A stretch of 64,000 nt of DNA from Trinickia symbiotica. GTDB lineage: Bacteria > Pseudomonadota > Gammaproteobacteria > Burkholderiales > Burkholderiaceae. The position numbers and the translations under genes were made by a program. A model generated the notes under the pieces. That model saw nothing but the letters and a program-made list of their open reading frames with translations, made no database searches and was not told the origin of the DNA. This document shows positions 34,041 through 42,916 of the stretch, piece by piece (position 1 is the stretch's first letter; the number at the start of each line of letters is the position of its first letter). The stretch is from assembly GCF_002934455.1 (NCBI RefSeq), contig NZ_PTIR01000001.1, forward strand, positions 310,001 to 374,000, in the 5' to 3' direction.

Positions 34041-34199
34041 TCAGTCGACGAGCCGGATGCCGAGCATCGTGGCGCGCGCCGTGCGAATGCGCTCGGCTTC
34101 GCGATAGCGCGCCTGGAACGAGTAGTCGGAGTCGAGCGGCAGATGCGGCGACGCGAAAAGATCGTTGATCTTGTGGAACAAGGCGAGAACAAAGCTCAT
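34041..34199 (-). CDS. Small 52-residue protein
   Basis: ATG 34199 is preceded by AGGGAG at good spacing and opens 52 codons: MSFVLALFHKINDLFASPHL, then PLDSDYSFQARYREAERIRT, ending in ATMLGIRLVD. The hydrophobic first ~15 residues are followed by a charged helix. It resembles in size and start (MSF...LF.KI) the short DUF3563-like proteins of Burkholderia, but the assignment is uncertain. A strong terminator lies downstream and two GGGTTTTCCCT boxes lie upstream, which supports a real transcription unit. Confidence 0.7.
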   Translation of the reverse strand: MSFVLALFHKINDLFASPHLPLDSDYSFQARYREAERIRTARATMLGIRLVD

Positions 34200-34219
34200 G
34201 GCGACTCCCTATTGAGTAC

Positions 34220-34256
34220 GGGTTTTCCCTGAGTTGAATTCTAGGGTTTTCCCTAG
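34220..34256. promoter_or_regulatory. Two GGGTTTTCCCT boxes upstream of the small gene
   Basis: GGGTTTTCCCT is at 34220-34230 and 34244-34254. The second copy extends to the perfect palindrome CTAGGG-TTTT-CCCTAG (34241-34256). Spacing is 24 bases, about two helical turns. They lie 21-57 bases upstream of the small gene start and about 180 bases upstream of the MgtC-like gene. Confidence 0.6.
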
Positions 34257-34438
34257 GTCTCGTCTAGTGCATTGCAGCATTTTTTTGCAGCGCCCTGATT
34301 TATCCCGCTTCGCTGACCTTATGCGTTGCAGCAGCACAACACTTTTGACCGGGCGCGGCGGCGCCCACTAGAATCACGCCACCCTCGCGCCTGGCACTGG
34401 CGCACGGATCCGCGAGGCGCCCTCCCCATTTCCTGCCC

Positions 34439-35137
34439 ATGACCCAGGTCTTCGTCTGGCGGCTCCTCGCCGCGTTCGCGTGCGGCGTCGCAATCGGCAT
34501 CGAGCGACAAATGCGCCAGCGCACGGCCGGACTGCGCACGATCACGCTCGTCGCGAGCGGCGCGTGCCTCTTCGTCTCGCTCGGCACGCTGATGGGCACC
34601 GGCGTCACGCAGATCGCCGCTTACGTCGTCTCGGGCGTCGGCTTTCTCGGCGGCGGCGTCATCATGCGCGAGAAGGGCGCGATCCAGGGGATCAACACCG
34701 CGGCGACGCTCTGGTGTTCCGCCGCCGTCGGCGTGCTGGCCGGCACGGGGTTCTACGGTGCCGCCATCGCCGGGACGATCGTCGTACTCGGGACGAACAC
34801 GGTGCTGCGCGAGCTCAGCCGCGCGATCAATGCCGCGCCCGTCGGCAACGCCGATCTCATCCGCGAGTACGAACTGACCGTCGTCTGCCGCGAAGAAGAC
34901 GAAGTGCACATCCGAGCCGTGCTCTCGAATGCGATGTATGCCGAACCGCTGTCGTTCCAGAGTCTCACGAGCCGCGATTGCGAAGGCGAGCCTCCGCGTC
35001 TCGAGGTCACGGCGACCTGCCGCACCCATCCGAAGGACCAGGCAAGACTCGAGCACATCGCCAGCCGGATCAGCATGGAAAAGGGTGTCTCGAGCGTGAG
35101 TTGGACCGCGAGAGAAGTGGAGACGACGCCCGAATAA
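34439..35137 (+). CDS. MgtC/SapB-family membrane protein
   Basis: A 232-residue protein with five predicted N-terminal helices (residues ~5-135) carrying the MgtC block AIGIERQMRQRTAGLRTITL and GVGFLGGGVIMRE. A C-terminal cytosolic ACT-like domain (~145-225) follows. MgtC proteins help cells cope with low Mg2+ and modulate ATP synthase in pathogens, while the many homologues have less certain roles. No Mg2+ transporter gene is adjacent. Confidence 0.92.
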   Translation: MTQVFVWRLLAAFACGVAIGIERQMRQRTAGLRTITLVASGACLFVSLGTLMGTGVTQIAAYVVSGVGFLGGGVIMREKGAIQGINTAATLWCSAAVGVLAGTGFYGAAIAGTIVVLGTNTVLRELSRAINAAPVGNADLIREYELTVVCREEDEVHIRAVLSNAMYAEPLSFQSLTSRDCEGEPPRLEVTATCRTHPKDQARLEHIASRISMEKGVSSVSWTAREVETTPE

Positions 35138-35239
35138 GCCGCCGCGTGCCTATCGCGGCGGCTTGCGCGTGAAGAATGCTGCCGCGGCCGCTTCAGCGAA
35201 TCTCGAAGGGCGCCTGCGCGGCAGGAACGTCCGTGTCAG

Positions 35240-35563
35240 TCAAACAGCGGCCGTGAGGGCGGCCACGCCTGCGTCGACCGACTCGACGTCAGGCGGGCGC
35301 ACGACGCGCGCCACTTCGACGCCGTCACGCAGAAAGATCAGCGTCGGCCACAGCTTCACCTTGAACGAGCGGCCGAGCGGCCGGCCGGAACCGTCCTCGA
35401 TCTTCAGGTGGCGCGCTTGCGGAATGCGCGCGAGCGACTTCGTGATCAACGGCTGCGCGCCACGGCAGTAGCCGCACCAATCGGTACCGAACTCGAGGAT
35501 CGTCGCACCGGTCAGCGCGTCGACTTCGGCGCGCGCCGGCGCGGTTTGGGAATACGCGGTCAT
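35240..35563 (-). CDS. Thioredoxin-family protein
   Basis: A 107-residue thioredoxin fold with the redox motif WCGYC and the cis-proline in KLWPTLIFLRDG. There is no signal peptide, so it is cytoplasmic. The start at 35563 (MTAYSQTAPARAEVD) has GGAG upstream and gives a normal thioredoxin length. The WCGYC motif differs from the usual WCGPC, indicating a specialised reductase or thiol-delivery role. Confidence 0.92.
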   Translation of the reverse strand: MTAYSQTAPARAEVDALTGATILEFGTDWCGYCRGAQPLITKSLARIPQARHLKIEDGSGRPLGRSFKVKLWPTLIFLRDGVEVARVVRPPDVESVDAGVAALTAAV

Positions 35564-35653
35564 CTCTGCTCCGGTTTTCGTCGAATCTCTATTGTCCGCC
35601 AGTCGGGCGATGCCCGCTGGCGCCTCCTCCAATCGCACATGATCATGTGGGCG

Positions 35654-36223
35654 TTAGTGATGCGCGCGAGCGGCACGTGTTTTCGCCGCCTTCTTCGCCG
35701 CGGCGGAGCGAGCCGCGGCCCCCTTCGTATCGGCGGCCTTCTTCGCGGCGGTCGAACGAGTCGAAGCGCCCTTCGTATGGGCGGCCTTCTTGGCCGCCGC
35801 CGAACGGCTCGCCGCCGGCCGCTTGGCCGCGGCCGACTTCGCCTGCTTCGACATCGCTTCGCTCGACGCACCGGCGCGGCTCTCGCGCTTGAGCACGCCT
35901 TCCGACGTGCGCGCACGTTTGGCCTTTGTCTCTTTGCTCGGCGAATGCTTCGGCGTGCCGTGCTGTCCCGCGGCGGTGTCCTTCTCCGCCTTCTTGCGCG
36001 TCGCCTCGCTCGTCGCTCCCTTCTTCGGCGGCTTCAGCGGCACGCCCGCGCGCCGCGCTTTCGAAAGGCCGATCGCCACGGCTTGCTTGGCCGATCTCAC
36101 GCCGTGCTTGCCGGCACGCACATGATCGACTTCCTCTTTCACGAACTCGCCGGCCTGCGTGGTCGGCGCCTTGCCCGCACGCTTGTCGGCTTGGGCACGT
36201 GCGACTGTTTTCCGCTCGGGCAT
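35654..36223 (-). CDS. Histone H1-like lysine/alanine-rich protein with N-terminal DUF6496-like domain
   Basis: A 189-residue highly basic protein. Residues ~1-75 (GEFVKEEVDHVRAGKHGVRS then AKQAVAIGLSKARRAGVP) match the DUF6496-type domain. The rest is low-complexity AAKKA/TKGA repeats like bacterial histone H1 homologues, expected to bind DNA. The ATG at 36223 starts the conserved region; longer frames upstream are not supported. It probably acts as a nucleoid protein. The repeat tract (35660-35830) is prone to length change. Confidence 0.82.
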   Translation of the reverse strand: MPERKTVARAQADKRAGKAPTTQAGEFVKEEVDHVRAGKHGVRSAKQAVAIGLSKARRAGVPLKPPKKGATSEATRKKAEKDTAAGQHGTPKHSPSKETKAKRARTSEGVLKRESRAGASSEAMSKQAKSAAAKRPAASRSAAAKKAAHTKGASTRSTAAKKAADTKGAAARSAAAKKAAKTRAARAHH

Positions 36224-36503
36224 GATGGCTCTCCTCGAAATGTCCGTAGGGCGATCACGGTCACGCAATGTGTATGCCAAACATCCCAGCAACGACTCGT
36301 GTGGCGCCGATGGGCCAACATCGGCCAAGCCAGCTTGCGTTGACAGACCGTTAACTCCAAGGGCCGCCCGTCATCGCCGGGTCACATTCGCCCCGGCATA
36401 ATCGCCGGCGCGCCGCGAACCGCTCCCAAGAACAAGCGGGCGGCGCGCACTGACATGACATGAAGTCACAATGAATTGCAGTTTTGCATCGGGGATCATG
36501 CAC

Positions 36504-38882
36504 ATGAGCATCCGGCATCGTATTACCTTGCTGGTCGTCTTGATGTTCGTCGCCTTGTCGGCGATCGGCATCTACGCCGTGTATCAGACGCGCACGAGCG
36601 CGGTCAACGTCAAACAGGTGACCCAGGGCGTCGTACCCAGCGCGCTCGCCTCCGCCGACCTCGTTTCCGCGGTGAAGGATGTCCAGATCGCCACGATGAC
36701 GCTCGTCTACGCGCCCGATGCGAACATGGTCGCTCAAGCTCAGGACCAGTTGAAAGCGAAGGAGGCCCAGCTTCGCCAAGGGCTGGATTTGCAGGCGAAG
36801 GCCGCGGCGAGCCACGCTCAGCAGGGGCTGGTGACGCAGGCGCGCGAGAGCCTCGACAACTACTTCGCCGCGATCGCCGACACGGCGAAGATGAAAGCCG
36901 ATGGCAAGGACGCACTCGCGCAAGCGTATCTCTTCGCGAACGTCGCCCAGTACCGCGATGAGCTCGAAGGCATCGTCGAGACGCTGCGCATCGAGAAGAA
37001 TCGCCAGAAGGACGATGCCATCGATGCACTCAACGGCATGCTGGCCACGACGACGACGGCCATCGCCGGCGTAACCGCGGGCGCGGTGATCATGCTGACC
37101 GCTATCGGCTTGCTGCTCTACCGTCAAATCACGCGTCCGTTGAGCCGCATGCAGCAAGAGATGAGCGAAATCGCATCGAGCCAGGACTTCACGCGGCGCG
37201 TGCCCGTGGGCCGCATGGACGAAATCGGCCGCTCGATCGTCGCCTTCAACGAGATGATCGAAAAGATCCAGTTGAGCTCGGCGCAACTCAAGCAAAAGAC
37301 GGCCGACATCCAGGCAATGCTGCAGAACATGCCGCAGGGCATCCTGACGGCGGTGGCGGGCGCGGTCGTTCATGCCGAATACTCGGTCTACCTCGAAACG
37401 ATATTCGAGACCAACGAGATCGCGGGCCGACCGCTGATGGATCTCGTCTTCGACGAGACGGAACTCGGCGCGGACGCGCTTTCGCAGATCGATGCGGCGA
37501 TCCACGCATGTCTCGGCGAAGACAGCATCAACTTCGAGTTCAATCAGCACCTGCTCGTGAACGAGATCACGAAGCGAATGCCGGACGGGCGCGAAAAGAT
37601 TCTCGACCTGAGTTGGTCGGCGATTACCGACGAGACCGATACGATCGTGCGCCTCATGCTCTGCGTGCGCGACGTCACCGAGCTGCGCAAGCTCGCCGCG
37701 CAAGCGAGCGAGCAAAAGCGGCGGCTCGAGATCATCGGCGAGATTCTTGCGGTCAGCCAGGACAAGTTCCATCACTTCGTCGAAAGCTCCACGCGCTTCA
37801 TCAGCGAAAACGAGCGGATCATCCGCCAGCACGAGGAGCCGAACGGCTCCGCAATCGCCGAGCTGTTCCGCAATATGCATACGATCAAGGGCAACGCTCG
37901 CACCTACAGTCTTCAGCATCTGACCAACATCGTGCACGAAGCCGAACAGGCCTATGAAGAATTGCGCCGCTCCGAAGTGGCCGACGGTTGGGATCAGCAG
38001 GCCCTGATGCAAGACCTCGCGCGCGTGCGCGAAGCGATCGAACACTATGCGCGAATCAGCGAAGTGAGCCTCGGCCGCAAGGGGCCTGGTGCGAACCACA
38101 AGCGTGACCGCTATGTCGTCGTCGACGAGGCGCACATCCATGACAGCCTGCGCCTCATCGATCAGGCCGACCCGGCCAATGTCCGAGAGTTGCTGACGAT
38201 GCGCGATTCGCTGCGCCAGTCGTTGCGTCTCTTCGGCACGGAAACGATCGGCCACGCGCTCTCGGGTCCGCTCGAGTCGCTGCCCTCGCTCGCGAAGGAG
38301 CTCGGCAAAGAGACGCCCGAGGTGCGGATCGACGACAACGGCTATCGCATGCGCAATCAAGTTGCCGGGTTGCTCAAGGATGTGTTCACCCACTTGCTGC
38401 GCAACTCGCTCGATCACGGCATCGAGCCCGCAAGCGAGCGGGAGAAACAAGGCAAGCCCGCGGCGGGCGTGATCGACATCGAAGTCGGCATCGACAACGG
38501 CGCGCTCCAGATCACGCTCAGCGACGACGGCCGCGGCCTCGCGCTCGATCGCATCAGGCGTCTCGCCGCCGAGAAGGGCTTGATCGCGGCCGATGCGGCG
38601 CTGACCGACGAGGCAATCGCCGAGCTCATCTTCCGGCCCGGCTTTTCGACCGCGGGTCAAGTGACCGAGGTGTCGGGACGCGGCGTCGGCATGGATGCGG
38701 TGCGCAGCTTCGTGAAGCGCGAACACGGGTCGATCGAGCTGCGCTTCACCGACGATCGCAAGGGTGCGCCCTATCGCCACTTCCAGACGATCGTCTCGCT
38801 GCCCGAGCGCTTCGCCGTCGACAGCCTCGATCGCGATTCCACACGCCCCGGGCAGTTTCGCTTCGACGCGCTAGCCGAATGA
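36504..38882 (+). CDS. Membrane chemoreceptor-CheA-like histidine kinase fusion lacking CheW domain
   Basis: A 792-residue protein. Order: transmembrane helix 1 (~10-30); a four-helix-bundle periplasmic sensor (~35-180); transmembrane helix 2 (~185-210); HAMP (~212-265); a PAS-like segment (~275-405); an HPt domain with phosphorylatable His459 (RNMHTIKGNARTYS); and a CheA-type ATPase domain with N-box HLLRNSLDHGIE (Asn634), DDGRGLALDRI and SGRGVGMDAVRSFV. The CheW-like P5 domain of CheA is absent, so the receptor and kinase are one chain. The start at 36504 has GGGG nine bases upstream. It heads a four-gene operon with MCP-like, CheX-like and CheY genes. Confidence 0.85.
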   Translation: MSIRHRITLLVVLMFVALSAIGIYAVYQTRTSAVNVKQVTQGVVPSALASADLVSAVKDVQIATMTLVYAPDANMVAQAQDQLKAKEAQLRQGLDLQAKAAASHAQQGLVTQARESLDNYFAAIADTAKMKADGKDALAQAYLFANVAQYRDELEGIVETLRIEKNRQKDDAIDALNGMLATTTTAIAGVTAGAVIMLTAIGLLLYRQITRPLSRMQQEMSEIASSQDFTRRVPVGRMDEIGRSIVAFNEMIEKIQLSSAQLKQKTADIQAMLQNMPQGILTAVAGAVVHAEYSVYLETIFETNEIAGRPLMDLVFDETELGADALSQIDAAIHACLGEDSINFEFNQHLLVNEITKRMPDGREKILDLSWSAITDETDTIVRLMLCVRDVTELRKLAAQASEQKRRLEIIGEILAVSQDKFHHFVESSTRFISENERIIRQHEEPNGSAIAELFRNMHTIKGNARTYSLQHLTNIVHEAEQAYEELRRSEVADGWDQQALMQDLARVREAIEHYARISEVSLGRKGPGANHKRDRYVVVDEAHIHDSLRLIDQADPANVRELLTMRDSLRQSLRLFGTETIGHALSGPLESLPSLAKELGKETPEVRIDDNGYRMRNQVAGLLKDVFTHLLRNSLDHGIEPASEREKQGKPAAGVIDIEVGIDNGALQITLSDDGRGLALDRIRRLAAEKGLIAADAALTDEAIAELIFRPGFSTAGQVTEVSGRGVGMDAVRSFVKREHGSIELRFTDDRKGAPYRHFQTIVSLPERFAVDSLDRDSTRPGQFRFDALAE

Positions 38883-38901
38883 ACGGAGCAAGGAACGAGC
38901 A

Positions 38902-39639
38902 GTGAACGCAAGTCATATCGCAGCAGCATTGATTGGCGGCATCGTCGCGCTGATCGGGGCCCTGGGCTGGCATGCCCGGGCGATCAAACGCTCGGCCGCC
39001 CGGCTTCATGCCGAGGTCGAAGCGCAGCGCGAGACCGCCCTTAGCGCCGCCGAGACGCGTGAGCGCCAACGAATCGAGCAATACGAGGGGCAACTGCAAG
39101 AGGCGGGCTCGCGCATTGCCGAGCTCGAAGGCGAGCTCGCCAGGGCGATCGGGAACGCGAGCGAGCTCGGCACCGCGCTCGCGAACGCCGAGGCGCAAAA
39201 GGCCGCCTGGCTCGACGACGCGCGCCGGCTCGCCGGCGAGGCCGCGCGCCTGCGCGGCCTCTCGGGTACGTTCGAGCGCTGGCACGAGCAGATGATCTCG
39301 CTGATGACGCAAAACCACGACATGCACAAAAAGAATCAGGAGCTCTCCGCGATTGTCGCGCATGTGCTGATCGTGTCGTTGAACGCATCGATCGAGGCCG
39401 CGCGGGCCGGCACGGCCGGGCGCGGGTTCTCGATCGTCGCAAGCGAAGTCCGTACGCTCGCGACCCGCTCCCAAGAGCTCTCGAAGAGCTATCAGAACAG
39501 CCTGAATCGCAACGATCTCATCACGACGGCCACGTTTCAAGACATTCAGGCCGGCGGAAAGATGATCACCGCATCGCTCGGCAGCGTCGATGCGCTCGCG
39601 AGCCAACTCGAATCGAAGATCCTGCAGGCATCGACGTGA
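38902..39639 (+). CDS. Minimal membrane-anchored MCP-like protein
   Basis: A 245-residue protein starting with GTG. One N-terminal transmembrane helix (residues ~5-23) is followed by a long coiled coil (~25-125) and a shortened methyl-accepting signalling tip (LNASIEAARAGTAGRGFSIV then ASEVRTLATRSQELS). It has no periplasmic sensor and no HAMP. In normal MCPs the EAARAGxxGRGFAVVAxEVR hairpin docks CheA and CheW; here it may scaffold or modulate the upstream fused kinase. Its stop overlaps the next start by GTGA. Confidence 0.82.
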   Translation: MNASHIAAALIGGIVALIGALGWHARAIKRSAARLHAEVEAQRETALSAAETRERQRIEQYEGQLQEAGSRIAELEGELARAIGNASELGTALANAEAQKAAWLDDARRLAGEAARLRGLSGTFERWHEQMISLMTQNHDMHKKNQELSAIVAHVLIVSLNASIEAARAGTAGRGFSIVASEVRTLATRSQELSKSYQNSLNRNDLITTATFQDIQAGGKMITASLGSVDALASQLESKILQAST

Positions 39640-40178
39640 TCAGCAGTCAAGCGAAGGACAGCTTCGAGCGCATCTTCGAGCGCGCCGTGCGCTCGCGTCT
39701 CGTCGCCGACGAGAGCCATCTCTGCGAGCTCGAGCGAGCCGAGCCGGGCACACACAAGATCGGCAAGAACGAGAAAGTCGTCGTGCTGACGATCTCGTCG
39801 ATCGCGTTTCGCCTGCTGCTCGGCCTGCATTTCAGCGACGACGAGGCGACGCGCCGATACTTCGTGAAGGGCGACGACGAGCGGCCGCTGGCCGACGCGT
39901 TCATGGAAGTGGCCAATCTCTGCTGCGGGGCGATCAATCAGGCGCTCGTCGAGCACTTTCCGGACATGGGAATGTCGACGCCCTATGTGCTCGCAAGCGC
40001 CTGCATCGGGCATCTCGACCAACTTCAGCCTGCATTCGAGACGCTCTACGACATCGTGATCGAGGGCAGCGTGCGGCTCGCGGCGACGCTTTGCGTCTCA
40101 GCGCACGACACGATCGATTTTGTCGCCGATACATCGTCGAGCGAACTGCAGACGAGCGGCGAACTCGAGCTTTTCTGA
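39636..40178 (+). CDS. CheX/CheC-like chemotaxis phosphatase domain protein
   Basis: A 180-residue protein starting GTG within the preceding stop (GTGA). The segment AFMEVANLCCGAINQAL carries the Glu-x2-Asn pair that CheC/CheX/FliY phosphatases use to dephosphorylate CheY-P. The C-terminal half (~95-165) can form the rest of the CheX fold. Position between an MCP-like and a CheY gene supports a CheY-P phosphatase role. Sequence similarity is limited, so this is a family-level inference. Confidence 0.65.
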   Translation: MISSQAKDSFERIFERAVRSRLVADESHLCELERAEPGTHKIGKNEKVVVLTISSIAFRLLLGLHFSDDEATRRYFVKGDDERPLADAFMEVANLCCGAINQALVEHFPDMGMSTPYVLASACIGHLDQLQPAFETLYDIVIEGSVRLAATLCVSAHDTIDFVADTSSSELQTSGELELF

Positions 40179-40215
40179 CGATCGAAACGCACTATTGGGA
40201 AAGGAAGGGAAAAAC

Positions 40216-40581
40216 ATGACGAAGATATTGGTCGTAGACGATTCGAGCACCGTCCGCGACGAAGTGGCGGGCTTCCTGCGCAAGAACGGACTCGAGGTGG
40301 ACACTGCCGTGGACGGCAAGGACGGCCTCACGAAGCTCAGGACGAATCCCGGCATCAAGCTCGTCGTCAGCGACGTCAACATGCCGAACATGGATGGCCT
40401 CACGATGGTCGAGAAGATCCGCGGCGAGCTCGGCAATACCGCGGTCAACGTCATCATGCTGACGACGGAAAGCAGCCCGGCCATGAAGGATCGTGGCAAG
40501 GCGGCCGGCGTAAAAGGCTGGATCGTGAAGCCGTTCAAAGGCGAGGCCGTGCTCGAGACCTTCAGGAAGCTGGCGAGCTGA
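40216..40581 (+). CDS. CheY-like single-domain response regulator
   Basis: A 121-residue receiver domain with no output domain. Phospho-acceptor Asp53 is in VSDVNMPNMDG, the acidic pair is Asp8-Asp9, the switch Thr is in IMLTTESS and the Lys in WIVKPF. Strong RBS AAGGAAGGG is upstream of ATG 40216. It is the likely phosphate sink or output of the fused kinase at 36504. Output through protein-protein contact (motor, pili or enzyme) is expected. Confidence 0.93.
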   Translation: MTKILVVDDSSTVRDEVAGFLRKNGLEVDTAVDGKDGLTKLRTNPGIKLVVSDVNMPNMDGLTMVEKIRGELGNTAVNVIMLTTESSPAMKDRGKAAGVKGWIVKPFKGEAVLETFRKLAS

Positions 40582-40942
40582 TCGGCCGGCAGGCCTTATC
40601 GAGATTGGTCGGTCCGTCTTCGAGAGACTCGAGGTTGCGTTCGACGATTTCGAGCATGGCGCCTTTATTAAAAAAAACGGGTGTTCATAGCGTTCTTGTG
40701 CGTTCGCCGTATGGATCGTCGATCGACGACCGAGCGGCCATGTCCGGTCACCGCACGCAATTTCAGGACTCCTGATTGACTCGCCCCCCGTCCGCCGCCT
40801 ACATTGGATGGCCGAAAACCGGATGATTGTTCGGTAACCGAACAGCGTGCTCCCGCCCCGCTCGTCGACCCTCGAACGTGTTCCGGCAACGGCGGTGCGC
40901 TCGCGGACACTCGACGAGCGGCCATGCAATGGAAACGGAGAC
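40582..40942. other. 361-bp intergenic region
   Basis: No gene is supported here. It must hold the promoter of the fatty-acid transporter gene at 40943. An A-run at 40667-40678 is the only notable feature; no clear terminator or operator was found. Confidence 0.4.
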
Positions 40943-42331
40943 ATGAAGCAGACTTCTTTCAAGGCGGACGTGGCGCAATCGGCGGCACCGCGGCGCGGCA
41001 TCGTGGCCGGGCTCGTCTATGCATTCGAGCGGCTGATGCCCGACCCGTTCGTCCTTTCGCTCGGGCTGACGTTCGTCGTTATTCTTCTCGCCCTGGGTCT
41101 CGCACCGAAGCACTCGATCGAAACGATCCTCGATTCCTGGTATGAGGGAACGTTCAAGATCCTCGGCTTCGCGCTGCAGATGATTCTGATCCTGGCCACC
41201 GGCTATGCGATCGCCGATGCGCCCGCCGTCCAGCGCGGATTGCGCGCGCTCGCCTCGGCCGTGCGCACACCGGCCCGCGCTGCCTTGCTCGTGTTTCCCG
41301 TCGTCGGGTTCGCGGCCTGGCTCAACTGGGGTCTCGGCCTCGTGGTCGGGGCTTTGCTCGCGCGCGAGATCGCGCGGCGCGTGAAAGTCGACTTCGCCTG
41401 GCTCGTCGCGGGCAGCTATTCGGCCTGGTCCGTCTGCAACAGCGGGCTCTCGAGTTCGATCGCGCTCTCGCAGGCCTCGCACGGCAACGCGCTCAACCTC
41501 GTGGAAAAGGCGACGGGCCATGTGATCGGCTTAAGCGAAACGGTGTTCGCGCCGTTCGTCTACGTGCCGACGGTGCTCGTCGTGGTTGTGATGGCGTTTA
41601 TCTTCGTACGGATGCATCCGAAGGCGGAGGACGTCGTCGCGTTCACCGCCGATGAACCGGCCGCCGCGACCGAACACGACGCGCACGGCCGCACGGCTCC
41701 CGCGACATCGTTCGCGGCGCGCGCCGAGCGCTCGGTGCTCGGTACGCTGCTGCTGCTCGCGCTCGGTTGCGGTTACCTCGGAACGACGTGGTACAAGAAA
41801 GGCTTCGAACTCGACATCAACACGACGATCCTGCTCTTTCTGCTCGCGGGGCTCGCGCTGCAGCGCTCCCCGATCGCCTATGCGGATGCGATTCGGCGCG
41901 CCGCGCGGCAGACCGGTTCGATGCTGCTGCAGTACCCGATCTACGGCGGGATCATGGGCATCATGATCGGCACCGGGCTTGCGTCGACGATCGCTCGAAC
42001 GTTCGTCACGATCGCGACGCCTGCGTCTTTGCCGCTTTGGAGCTACCTGAGCTCGCTCATCATCACGCTTCTGATTCCGAGCGCGGGTGGGCACTGGGCC
42101 GTACAGGGTCCGTTCGTCCTGCCCGCCGCGCTGAGCCTGAACGCCTCGCTGCCGCATACGGCGATGGGCGTGGCGATGGCGGAAAACGTCTCGAACATGC
42201 TGCAACCGTTCTGGGCCGTGCCGGTCGTCGCGATCGCGGGCATCAAGATTCAGCGCGTGATGGGCTATACGGCGATCACGTTCGTCGTTTCGCTGTTGAT
42301 TTACGGCGCCGCTCTCTGGTTGATTCCGTAG
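40943..42331 (+). CDS. atoE: Short-chain fatty acid transporter (AtoE family)
   Basis: A 462-residue inner-membrane permease with about 12 helices. AtoE-family features include GFAAWLNWGLGLVVGALLAR, SYSAWSVCNSGLSSSI and IPSAGGHWAVQGPFVLPAA. The family imports acetoacetate or short-chain fatty acids. The ATG at 40943 follows ACGGAG and starts just before the first membrane region. No CoA-transferase or thiolase genes are adjacent. Confidence 0.92.
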   Translation: MKQTSFKADVAQSAAPRRGIVAGLVYAFERLMPDPFVLSLGLTFVVILLALGLAPKHSIETILDSWYEGTFKILGFALQMILILATGYAIADAPAVQRGLRALASAVRTPARAALLVFPVVGFAAWLNWGLGLVVGALLAREIARRVKVDFAWLVAGSYSAWSVCNSGLSSSIALSQASHGNALNLVEKATGHVIGLSETVFAPFVYVPTVLVVVVMAFIFVRMHPKAEDVVAFTADEPAAATEHDAHGRTAPATSFAARAERSVLGTLLLLALGCGYLGTTWYKKGFELDINTTILLFLLAGLALQRSPIAYADAIRRAARQTGSMLLQYPIYGGIMGIMIGTGLASTIARTFVTIATPASLPLWSYLSSLIITLLIPSAGGHWAVQGPFVLPAALSLNASLPHTAMGVAMAENVSNMLQPFWAVPVVAIAGIKIQRVMGYTAITFVVSLLIYGAALWLIP

Positions 42332-42614
42332 CCTGGGTCGAAGCGATTGCGATGCTGCGTGGAGGGACGCGCGCCGGCACGGCGCGGGCGGCGAGCCGAG
42401 CGCGCCGCCACTCGAGCGCCGACACCGTGCCAGAAAATCCTTACAAACGACGCAACCTATCCCTACTCGACAATCCGCGTCTTCCTATCGAAGAACCCAG
42501 GTGACCCGCGTAGGATGAATCTCGAGGCAAACGAGTGGCGGGCCGGCGCGGCCGCCGCGCCTCGCGGCTGCGATGCCGAACGATCATCGTCCCTTAACCT
42601 ACCGGAGCGTCGAC

Positions 42615-42836
42615 ATGAACACCTGCGCCGTCGATCACGAAGTTTGGGAACTGCTGCCCGAAGAGACCGCTCTGCGCCAATGGATCATGACTTGGTACCA
42701 TTTCGCCGTCAGCGAGGGCTACGTCGAGCCGGAATACGAGCTCGACAATGCGACGGCCGAGCGACTCGAAGGCTATTTCCAGGTTGGACTCACGCCCGGT
42801 GAAGGTGCCGACGTCATCTTCGGCCAACTGCACTAG
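42615..42836 (+). CDS. Small hypothetical protein (73 residues)
   Basis: A 73-residue acidic protein starting MNTCAVDHEVWELLPEETAL, with aromatic-rich RQWIMTWYHFAVSEGYVEPE. GGAG precedes the ATG. No family was recognised. Codon usage and composition are consistent with a real gene. It lies alone between the fatty-acid transporter and the convergent NarL-type regulator. Confidence 0.65.
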   Translation: MNTCAVDHEVWELLPEETALRQWIMTWYHFAVSEGYVEPEYELDNATAERLEGYFQVGLTPGEGADVIFGQLH

Positions 42837-42916
42837 TGCCCTGAGCGAAAGCCGATGTGTTCCACGAGGCGGGCGCTCGGCTACGGCCGGCCGCCCTGCC
42901 CTGCTTCGACCTCACG

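Noticed and set aside
33881-34192. 103-codon minus-strand ORF ending near the glycosidase stop
   Set aside because: It runs through the terminator hairpins and is a frame shadow of the 52-residue gene at 34041-34199.
36351-38780. 809-codon antisense frame under the receptor-kinase gene
   Set aside because: High-GC shadow ORF; the plus-strand protein has clear HAMP, HPt and CheA motifs while this one has none.
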